Below, piece by piece: positions 8,133-13,588 of a stretch of DNA of 13,588 nt. Position 1 is the stretch's first letter, and each line of letters starts with the position of its first letter. The stretch is from Gelidibacter sp039916245 (GTDB lineage: Bacteria; Bacteroidota; Bacteroidia; Flavobacteriales; Flavobacteriaceae). Location of the stretch: the NCBI RefSeq assembly GCF_039916245.1, contig NZ_JBDSLS010000111.1, positions 1 through 13,588 of the forward strand, in the 5' to 3' direction. The translations under genes were made by a program, and so were the position numbers. The notes under the pieces were generated by a model that saw only the letters and a list, made by a program, of their open reading frames with translations, was not told the origin of the DNA and searched no databases.

Positions 8133-8277
8133 TTTATAATTTTTAAAAATTCCCCGTTTGTTTTTTTCCACAGCTCTAAACAATCGCTTTTTACAGTCCT
8201 TATTAAAGGTGTTTTCCACTATAATTATGCAGATGAGCGACAGTGTTACATCTTAAACGGAATAAATTACGCAAATG

Positions 8278-8305
8278 TTGAAAATTATCCTATTTTAGCT
8301 ATACT
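8278..8305 (+). promoter_or_regulatory. Possible promoter ahead of apaG (weak)
   Basis: TTGAAA (8278-8283) and TATACT (8300-8305) are separated by 16 bases, and the TTG is 19 bases from TATACTC. This is a sigma70-like pair and only a poor match to the Bacteroidota TAnnTTTG element. It would give a leader of roughly 10 bases before the ATG at 8321. apaG may also be reached by transcription from the Plug gene, since no strong terminator lies between them. Confidence 0.25.
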
Positions 8306-8320
8306 CAAAAAAAAATCATC

Positions 8321-8707
8321 ATGGTCCAGCAAGTTACAAGTGGCATCAAAATAAGCGTAGAAACCACCTTTGAAGGCACCTTTTATAAAAACTACAAAGT
8401 CCATTTCGCTTTTGGCTACAAAGTAACCATAGAAAATCAAAGCAAAAATTCTGTACAATTGAACACGCGTCATTGGAGAATTTTAGACGCTTTAAATAAT
8501 ATAGAAATCATTGAGGGCGAAGGTGTCATTGGCAAAAAACCTGTTTTAAAACCTGGAGAAACACACAGTTATACTTCGGGCTGTTTACTATCGTCGCCCT
8601 ACGGCGCGATGCAGGGTCATTTTAATATGATAAATTTCACAAACTCCAACACCTTCAAAGTTTATATTCCTTCATTCAAATTAAGTGCGCCTTTTGCGCT
8701 CAATTAA
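8321..8707 (+). CDS. apaG: ApaG (DUF525) family protein
   Basis: A 128-residue cytoplasmic protein covering a complete ApaG domain of the expected length (about 125-130). The family signature is intact: YKVTIENQSKNSVQLNTRHW (48-67), then EGEGVIGKKPVLKPGETHSY (60 residues or so from the C-terminus), then TSGCLLSSPYGAMQGHFNM. The GxGxxGxxP segment and the SGxxLxxPxGxMxG segment are the hallmarks. ApaG adopts a fibronectin type III-like beta sandwich; the same domain occurs in some F-box proteins and PolDIP2. Its biochemical role is unsettled: the name comes from the E. coli apaGH region, where the neighbouring apaH hydrolyses diadenosine tetraphosphate, but apaH is not seen here. The ATG at 8321 gives the usual short N-terminus before the first strand. 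It lies between the Plug gene and pruA; the 289-base gap to pruA contains a separate promoter element. Confidence 0.93.
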   Translation: MVQQVTSGIKISVETTFEGTFYKNYKVHFAFGYKVTIENQSKNSVQLNTRHWRILDALNNIEIIEGEGVIGKKPVLKPGETHSYTSGCLLSSPYGAMQGHFNMINFTNSNTFKVYIPSFKLSAPFALN

Positions 8708-8951
8708 TCAACTTTCATTTTTCGCTCTCACCACGACGCTTTTGGAATCGCACATTTCCTATTGCTATTATCTTCATTTTTGAAATATTTTATAAGAAAC
8801 ATGTCTCGGCTTTGAGAAGAGTTTAAAATTGTCTAATCTGGTTAACTTCTGACAGTACTATCTATTGCATTGTTCTTACAACGTGAAAAATACGATATAG
8901 ATTTAACGAGCATTTAGCAAACCATTCCATTAAAAAACGGCCTAAATTTTG

Positions 8952-8960
8952 TACCTTCGC
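8952..8960 (+). promoter_or_regulatory. Predicted -7 promoter element of pruA
   Basis: TACCTTCGC is one base from the Bacteroidota -7 consensus TAnnTTTGC. It would start transcription at about 8965-8968, giving a leader near 30 bases before the ATG at 8997. A -33 TTG is not obvious. The rest of the gap after apaG (8708-8940) shows no gene, hairpin terminator or clear repeat. Confidence 0.45.
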
Positions 8961-8996
8961 CACTTAAAATTTTAAACATTCAAAATTACAATACTC

Positions 8997-10622
8997 ATGG
9001 GAAAAGGATTTTTCAAGGTACCAGTGGCTGTAAATGAGCCGATAAAGACTTACGCTCCAGGATCATCAGAACGTGAAGCGGTTTTAGCAGAATATTCTAA
9101 AATGTTCAATAGCAAAGTTGATGTACCTCTATATATCAACGGCAAATATGTAAAAACCAAAACCACGACAACCATGTCTCCACCGCACGACCATAAACAT
9201 GTGGTTGGAACTTATCATTTGGCTGAAAAAAGCCATGTTGAGGAGGCGATTGCAACAGCTCTTGAAGCAAGAAAAACATGGTCTCAATTACCTTGGGAAC
9301 ATCGCGCAGGCATCTTTCTTAAAGCAGCTGAGTTGATTGCCGGGCCTTACCGCGCAAAAATCAATGCGGCTACCATGATTGCACAATCTAAAACCATCCA
9401 TCAAGCTGAAATTGACTCGGCATGTGAACTTATTGACTTTTTGAGATTCAATGTTCAGTATATGACGGAGATCTACAATGATCAACCAAAAAGTACAAGT
9501 GACGCTTGGAACCGAATTGAATACCGTCCTTTAGAAGGCTTCACTTACGCCGTGACCCCATTTAACTTTACGGCAATCGCTGGTAACTTACCATCATGTA
9601 TGGCTTTGATGGGGAATGTGGTCATTTGGAAACCAAGTAATCATCAAGTTTATTCCGCTAAAGTGATTATGGATGTTTTTGAAGAGGCTGGCGTTCCTGC
9701 AGGAGTTATCAATGTTGTTTTTGGCGATGCCGCAATGATTACGGATACGATTATGGCAAGTCCTGATTTTTCTGGATTGCACTATACAGGATCAACTTCT
9801 GTTTTTCAAGAATTATGGAAAAAAATCGGAAACAATATTGCGAATTATAAAACCTATCCAAGAATTGTTGGAGAAACTGGTGGAAAAGACTTTATCGTCG
9901 CTCATCATACTGCCGATCCTAAGCAAGTAGCCACTGCTATTGTAAGAGGTGCTTTTGAGTTTCAAGGTCAGAAATGTAGTGCAGCATCAAGAGCTTATAT
10001 TGCAAAAAGCATTTGGACCAAAGTCAAAGACTACGTCGTTGAGGACCTAAAAACAGTCACCATGGGATCTCCTGAGGACATGAGCAATTTTGTGACTGCA
10101 GTGATCCATGAAGCTTCTTTTGACAAATTGGCCAACTATATTGACCAAGCCAGAAAAGATAAAAATGCGACCATTATTGCCGGTGGAAATTATGACAAGA
10201 GCAAAGGCTATTTTATTGAACCAACTATCATCGAAACTACCGATCCAAAATACACAACCATGTGCACTGAGCTTTTTGGTCCTGTGATGACAATTTATGT
10301 GTATGAGGATAAAGATTTTAGCAAAAACTTAAAACTCGTAGATGAAACCAGTGAATATGCACTAACAGGTGCGATTATGGCCACTGACAGATATGCTATA
10401 GACGAAGCCACTAAAGCACTTCAAAATGCAGCGGGGAACTTTTACATCAACGACAAACCAACAGGTGCGGTTGTTGGACAACAACCTTTCGGGGGAGCAA
10501 GAGCTTCAGGAACTAACGACAAAGCAGGTAGTGCACAAAACCTATTGCGTTGGATATCTCCTAGAATGATTAAAGAAACGTTTGTAACACCAACCGATTA
10601 CAAATATCCATTTTTAGGCTAG
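8997..10622 (+). CDS. pruA: L-glutamate gamma-semialdehyde (1-pyrroline-5-carboxylate) dehydrogenase
   Basis: An NAD-dependent aldehyde dehydrogenase for the second step of proline breakdown, turning glutamate semialdehyde (from P5C) into glutamate. At 541 residues it matches the monofunctional long form of Bacteroidota and mitochondria (ALDH4A1-like), not a fused PutA. Visible ALDH residues are N190 in TPFNFTAIAGN, K212 in WKPSN, the TGS loop at 264-266, the general base E293 in VGETGGKD, the nucleophile C327 in FEFQGQKCSAASR, and E425 in ELFGPVM. The C-terminal part has PFGGARASGTNDKAG (497-511), characteristic of P5C dehydrogenases. No signal peptide. The start fits the family N-terminus and the promoter 37 bases upstream. 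A strong terminator follows 22 bases after the stop, so it is probably transcribed alone. Proline dehydrogenase (putA/prodh) is not in the window. Confidence 0.96.
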   Translation: MGKGFFKVPVAVNEPIKTYAPGSSEREAVLAEYSKMFNSKVDVPLYINGKYVKTKTTTTMSPPHDHKHVVGTYHLAEKSHVEEAIATALEARKTWSQLPWEHRAGIFLKAAELIAGPYRAKINAATMIAQSKTIHQAEIDSACELIDFLRFNVQYMTEIYNDQPKSTSDAWNRIEYRPLEGFTYAVTPFNFTAIAGNLPSCMALMGNVVIWKPSNHQVYSAKVIMDVFEEAGVPAGVINVVFGDAAMITDTIMASPDFSGLHYTGSTSVFQELWKKIGNNIANYKTYPRIVGETGGKDFIVAHHTADPKQVATAIVRGAFEFQGQKCSAASRAYIAKSIWTKVKDYVVEDLKTVTMGSPEDMSNFVTAVIHEASFDKLANYIDQARKDKNATIIAGGNYDKSKGYFIEPTIIETTDPKYTTMCTELFGPVMTIYVYEDKDFSKNLKLVDETSEYALTGAIMATDRYAIDEATKALQNAAGNFYINDKPTGAVVGQQPFGGARASGTNDKAGSAQNLLRWISPRMIKETFVTPTDYKYPFLG

Positions 10623-10643
10623 TAATCCGTTTGTATATTTTAT

Positions 10644-10680
10644 AAAAAAATCCTCAGAACTTGTGTTTGAGGATTTTTTT
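10644..10680. terminator. Hairpin terminator of pruA
   Basis: Seven A plus TCCTCA (10644-10656), then an 11-base loop, then TGAGGA plus seven T (10668-10680). It begins 22 bases after the pruA stop. The stem is flanked by A and T runs, so it could also stop transcripts arriving from rsmG on the opposite strand. Confidence 0.88.
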
Positions 10681-10833
10681 GTTTTTCAACGTAATAGCAT
10701 CACCTTAATTTATCCACAATTTAGATATTTAAGATCCTTGCGAACCATTCCAACTAAATCACACTATGGACTAAAACGCCATACCATCCCGACATTCAGC
10801 CTGGCAATGGTTTTTAAAACAGACTGAAAATTT

Positions 10834-10910
10834 ATGCATTCGTGTGAAATATACTTCTGTTTTTTCAGGGAACGAATGTATCCGTGAAAATTCGTGAAAT
10901 TAGTGTCAAA
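10834..10910. repeat. Cluster of short GTGAAATT-type repeats with an inverted repeat
   Basis: Three near-tandem units of 9-10 bases read ATCCGTGAAA (10880-10889), ATTCGTGAA (10890-10898) and ATTAGTGTC (10899-10907); a related ATTCGTGTGAAAT lies at 10838-10850. In addition, 10834-10844 (ATGCATTCGTG) and 10871-10881 (AACGAATGTAT) form an imperfect inverted repeat with 9 of 11 positions pairing. Similar ATTCGTGAAATTAGTG words are, from memory, scattered between genes in other Bacteroidota genomes, so this may be one copy of an interspersed repeat. Confidence 0.5.
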
Positions 10911-10956
10911 ATTTTTAGAAGCTAAAGTGAGATGCACTAAAGCGCATAGTTTTAAC

Positions 10957-10986
10957 TTAGAATTGTGACCAATAACTCCATTCTAA
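10957..10986. repeat. Short inverted repeat just after the rsmG stop, possible weak terminator
   Basis: TTAGAAT (10957-10963) and ATTCTAA (10980-10986) are perfect inverted copies 16 bases apart, directly downstream of rsmG on the minus strand. The stem is AT-rich and is not followed by a run of T on the minus strand, so termination here is doubtful. Confidence 0.3.
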
Positions 10987-10988
10987 AA

Positions 10989-11618
10989 TCAGCCTTTATA
11001 TTTTAACGGCAAATGCACTAGTTTTTTTGTTTCAAAAAATTCTTCTTTATAAAAATCAGAAAGATCATATACAGTTGATTTTGGGAAATCGAGTAATTCA
11101 TCAGCCAGATCGCCCCCTTTTAAATAGATGATTCCATTTTTAAGTTCATGCTTTTGCTTTTTCGCAATTTTATCTTTTACCCAATGAACAAAGGTTGGCA
11201 TTGCCGCCACTGCCCTGCTTACAATAAAATCATAAGTATCATTGACCTCTTCTACGCGACAATTGGAAGTTTTAACATTGGTCAAGCCCAGCCCCTCAAC
11301 AACTTCATCAACAACTTTTATTTTTTTAGCAATACTATCTACCAAATGAAAATTGGTTTCTGGAAACATAATGGCCAAGGGAATACCAGGAAAACCGCCG
11401 CCAGTGCCAACGTCCATCACTTTAGAACCAGGTTTGAAGGATATCAACTTTGCTATTGCTAAGGAATGGAGCACATGACGCAAATACAATTCGTCAATAT
11501 CCTTTCGCGACACCACATTTATTTTAAGATTCCAATCTTTATAAAGCTCTTCCAATTGCTCAAATTGCTGTACTTGAAGTTCGGATAAATCAGGAAAGTA
11601 ATTTCTAATAAGTTGCAT
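10989..11618 (-). CDS. rsmG: 16S rRNA (guanine(527)-N7)-methyltransferase
   Basis: Methylates N7 of G527 in 16S rRNA using S-adenosylmethionine (also known as GidB). The protein is 209 residues, the usual length. The N-terminal helical region has WNLKINVVSRKDIDELYLRH (29-48), the family's substrate-side signature. The Rossmann SAM-binding motif I is VMDVGTGGGFPGIPLA (67-82), followed by an acidic residue at the end of strand two (D94 in LVDS) and FIVSRAVA (131-138), where the SRA segment is highly conserved. LKGG (166-169) is also typical. The predicted promoter lies 17-25 bases upstream of the ATG, so the leader is short. It is divergent from the desaturase gene and convergent with pruA. It is not next to mnmG (gidA) here. 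Confidence 0.96.
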   Translation of the reverse strand: MQLIRNYFPDLSELQVQQFEQLEELYKDWNLKINVVSRKDIDELYLRHVLHSLAIAKLISFKPGSKVMDVGTGGGFPGIPLAIMFPETNFHLVDSIAKKIKVVDEVVEGLGLTNVKTSNCRVEEVNDTYDFIVSRAVAAMPTFVHWVKDKIAKKQKHELKNGIIYLKGGDLADELLDFPKSTVYDLSDFYKEEFFETKKLVHLPLKYKG

Positions 11619-11634
11619 TTTCTGTAAATTTTCA

Positions 11635-11643
11635 GCAAAAATA
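11635..11643 (-). promoter_or_regulatory. Predicted -7 promoter element of rsmG
   Basis: Read on the minus strand this is TATTTTTGC, a full match to TAnnTTTGC. Transcription would start at about 11628-11630, leaving a leader of about 10 bases before the ATG at 11618. No -33 TTG is apparent. Confidence 0.5.
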
Positions 11644-11701
11644 AGCTTTTTTACACGGATATTTTTAGCATATTCTTATCAGCATCGAAACATTAATTGA
11701 T

Positions 11702-11710
11702 TATCTTTGC
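11702..11710 (+). promoter_or_regulatory. Predicted -7 promoter element of the desaturase gene
   Basis: TATCTTTGC is a full match to the Bacteroidota -7 consensus TAnnTTTGC. Transcription would start near 11715, giving a leader of about 50 bases before the ATG at 11764. It faces away from the rsmG element; the two are about 60 bases apart in the same short divergent region. Confidence 0.6.
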
Positions 11711-11763
11711 GCTTCTATAAATAATGGCTTAATTTTTGTCATTATTACAATAAATTTAAATCA

Positions 11764-12864
11764 ATGACACAGCAAACTCTATCTTTCTCGAGAAATGATT
11801 CTGCAAAATTTTTCAGAACCCTCAATAAACGTGTAAATGATTATTTCAAAGAAAATAACCTAAGAAGAACAGGAAACTGGAAAATATGGGTTAAAACTGT
11901 GGTTATGTTTTCTTTGTTTTTAACTCCTTATTTTTTAATTCTTACTCTTGATCTTCCTACTTGGGCCATGTTACTATTAACCGTTGTCATGGGTGTGGGA
12001 ATGGCTGGCGTTGGCATGAATGTGATGCATGACGGCAACCATGGCGCTTTTTCAGACAAAGATTGGATTAATCGCTTAATGGGAAGTAGTATTTATATCT
12101 TAGCTGGAAACGTATACAACTGGAAAGTGCAGCATAATGTGCTTCATCATACATACACCAACATTCACGGACATGATGAGGATTTGGAAGCTGGACGAAT
12201 TTTACGCTTTTCAAGACATGCGGAATGGCATAAACACCACCGTTTTCAACATTATTATTCGTTATTTCTGTACGGTCTTTTGACTATAAACTGGGCTATT
12301 ACCACCGATTATCTTCAAATGAAACGTTATTTAAAACGTAAATTATCTTATGGTAAATTTCCAAATCCTAGAACAGAATGGAGTAAATTGGTCATTTCAA
12401 AAATAATTTATGTTTCTATTTGGATTGTTTTACCATTAGTATTGACGGATATCGCTTGGTGGAAAATATTGATTGGCTTTTTTATCATGCACTACGTAGC
12501 TGGCCTTATCTTAAGTGTCGTATTTCAATTGGCACACGTTATGGAAGATGCTGAAATGCCACTTCCAGCAGAAAATGGTACCATGAAAAATACCTGGGCC
12601 ATCCATCAATTAAATACTACCGTCAATTTTGGAACCAATAACAAAATTGTCAATTGGTTTACTGGCGGATTAAATCATCAAGTAGAGCATCATATTTTTC
12701 CTCATATCAGTCATGTTCACTATTCTAAAATATCTAAAATAGTCAAGGAAACTGCTCTCGAATTCAATCTCCCCTACAAAGAATATGCAACGACGCGTCA
12801 AGCAATTGCAGCACATTTCAGATATTTAAAAGAAATGGGATCAAAACCAGCACTACAAGCCTAA
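11764..12864 (+). CDS. Membrane fatty acid desaturase (acyl-lipid/acyl-CoA type)
   Basis: Di-iron integral membrane desaturase that puts a double bond into fatty acyl chains of membrane lipids. It is 366 residues with all three histidine boxes: HDGNH at 89-93, HNVLHH at 124-129 and HQVEHH at 305-310. Additional histidines at 152-163 lie on the cytoplasmic side. Hydrophobic segments are near 42-62, 66-87, 104-117, 163-180, 208-228 and 232-257. There is no fused cytochrome b5 or ferredoxin domain, so electrons must come from a separate carrier. The HxxEHH third box and overall length place it in the broad DesA/linoleoyl-CoA-type family (COG3239); the position of the double bond cannot be read from sequence. 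Such enzymes often adjust membrane fluidity at low temperature. It is followed by an aminotransferase 12 bases later, which suggests one transcript. Confidence 0.93.
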   Translation: MTQQTLSFSRNDSAKFFRTLNKRVNDYFKENNLRRTGNWKIWVKTVVMFSLFLTPYFLILTLDLPTWAMLLLTVVMGVGMAGVGMNVMHDGNHGAFSDKDWINRLMGSSIYILAGNVYNWKVQHNVLHHTYTNIHGHDEDLEAGRILRFSRHAEWHKHHRFQHYYSLFLYGLLTINWAITTDYLQMKRYLKRKLSYGKFPNPRTEWSKLVISKIIYVSIWIVLPLVLTDIAWWKILIGFFIMHYVAGLILSVVFQLAHVMEDAEMPLPAENGTMKNTWAIHQLNTTVNFGTNNKIVNWFTGGLNHQVEHHIFPHISHVHYSKISKIVKETALEFNLPYKEYATTRQAIAAHFRYLKEMGSKPALQA

Positions 12865-12876
12865 TTATTTTTTCAA

Positions 12877-13588
12877 ATGAACTTACTTTCAGATAGAATT
12901 TTAAATATGTCTACCTCTGCCACTTTAGCCATGGCAGCAAAAGCCAGAGAATTAAGGGCAGAAGGAAAAGACATCATCGGGCTGAGCCTAGGTGAACCAG
13001 ATTTTAATACCCCAGACTATATAAAAGATGCTGCCATTCAGGCGATCAACGAGAACTACAGTTCTTATACGCCAGTTGATGGTTATGTAGAACTGAAAGA
13101 TGCCATCATCACAAAATTTAAACGTGATAATGGCTTAACCTATAATCATAATCAAATCGTAGTATCTACAGGCGCGAAACAATCGCTTGCCAATCTTGCC
13201 GGGGTATTGATCAACAAAGGTGACGAGGTCATTTTACCTTGCCCATATTGGGTAAGTTATGCGGATTTGGTAAAGCTAAATGACGGTACACCTGTTGAAG
13301 TACCTACCACTATTGCTACCGATTTTAAGATGACACCTCAGCAATTGGAAGCTGCGATAACGCCTAGGACGAAAATGCTTTGGTACAGTTCACCATGTAA
13401 CCCTAGCGGTTCAGTATATAGCAAAGAAGAACTTCGCGCCTTAGCAGATGTGTTACAAAAACATCCTAATATTATTGTGGTCTCTGATGAAATTTATGAG
13501 CATATCAATTTTACGGGCAAACATGCGAGCATGGCACAATTTGAAGACATGTATGACCGCACGGTTACCGTGAATGGCGTTTCAAAAG
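12877..13588 (+). CDS. Class I/II PLP-dependent aminotransferase, aspartate aminotransferase-like (N-terminal part, runs off the window)
   Basis: The first 237 codons of an aminotransferase of aspartate aminotransferase subgroup Ib, whose members are about 395 residues. Seen in order: the N-terminal LSDRILNMSTSATLAM (3-19), SLGEPDFNTP (37-46) with the substrate-binding Gly, YTPVDGYVELKDAI (64-77), the phosphate-binding STGAKQS (97-103), PCPYWVSY (121-128) with the ring-stacking aromatic, SPCNPSG with N175, and SDEIYE with D204 and Y207. The last complete codon, in NGVSK, is K237, which by alignment to the family motif (S/A)KxxAMTGWR should be the Schiff-base lysine. The family moves amino groups between aspartate or other amino acids and 2-oxoglutarate; the exact substrate cannot be fixed without the rest. 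The start at 12877 gives the family N-terminus; an internal ATG at 12907 is less likely. It follows the desaturase by 12 bases. Confidence 0.92.
   Translation, partial: MNLLSDRILNMSTSATLAMAAKARELRAEGKDIIGLSLGEPDFNTPDYIKDAAIQAINENYSSYTPVDGYVELKDAIITKFKRDNGLTYNHNQIVVSTGAKQSLANLAGVLINKGDEVILPCPYWVSYADLVKLNDGTPVEVPTTIATDFKMTPQQLEAAITPRTKMLWYSSPCNPSGSVYSKEELRALADVLQKHPNIIVVSDEIYEHINFTGKHASMAQFEDMYDRTVTVNGVSK

Larger units (their letters stand above)
10623..10988. other. Intergenic region between pruA and rsmG (366 bases)
   Basis: Both flanking genes end here. It holds the pruA terminator at its left end, a cluster of short GTGAAATT-type repeats with a longer inverted repeat at about 10834-10910, and a 7-base inverted repeat next to the rsmG stop. 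I see no coding sequence. Confidence 0.7.

Noticed and set aside
8138..8151. Perfect 14-base palindrome AATTTTTAAAAATT just after the Plug stop
   Set aside because: Made only of A and T in an AT-rich gap, with no GC stem and no following T run; not credible as a terminator and expected by chance.
1..13588. Mobile elements, CRISPR arrays, toxin-antitoxin or defence genes
   Set aside because: I looked for transposase or integrase-like proteins, regularly spaced repeats, and small paired genes in the gaps, and found none.

Overview
The window reads as chromosomal DNA of a member of the Bacteroidota, most likely a marine or environmental Flavobacteriaceae. The signs are low GC, a subunit set for Na+-NQR, a large surface protein with a type IX secretion (T9SS) C-terminal domain, a T9SS Plug homologue, A-rich start sites without Shine-Dalgarno sequences, and Bacteroidota-type -7 promoter elements (TAnnTTTG) ahead of several genes. 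I see no tRNA, rRNA, CRISPR array, insertion sequence, prophage or plasmid functions.

Layout. The left end carries the start of a Na+-translocating NADH:quinone reductase operon read leftward: nqrA (1367-2722), nqrB (129-1355) and the first 41 codons of nqrC (1-125, cut by the window edge). Its upstream region holds a good -7 element and, close to 40 bases further upstream, a palindrome shaped like an FNR/CRP-type site. A hairpin terminator (3064-3103) separates this operon from a 1133-residue secreted protein (3130-6531, minus strand) that ends in a T9SS sorting domain and whose function I cannot name. Divergent from it is a homologue of the T9SS Plug protein (6879-8132, formerly DUF5103), followed on the plus strand by apaG (8321-8707) and the proline-catabolic delta-1-pyrroline-5-carboxylate dehydrogenase pruA (8997-10622), which ends in a strong hairpin terminator. 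A 366-base gap with short GTGAAATT-type repeats follows. rsmG (10989-11618, minus) diverges from a membrane fatty acid desaturase (11764-12864, plus), which is followed 12 bases later by a class I/II aminotransferase (12877 onward) that leaves the window exactly at its expected PLP lysine codon.

How it fits together. Most of this is core metabolism and housekeeping: respiration with sodium export, proline oxidation to glutamate (making NADH that Na+-NQR can oxidise), ribosomal RNA methylation, membrane lipid desaturation and amino-group transfer. The accessory part is the T9SS pair, a large surface or secreted cargo beside the gene for the protein that can occlude the T9SS outer-membrane channel. 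I did not find a convincing novel system; the best leads are the cargo/Plug pairing, the FNR-like box ahead of nqrA, and the repeat-bearing gap after pruA.
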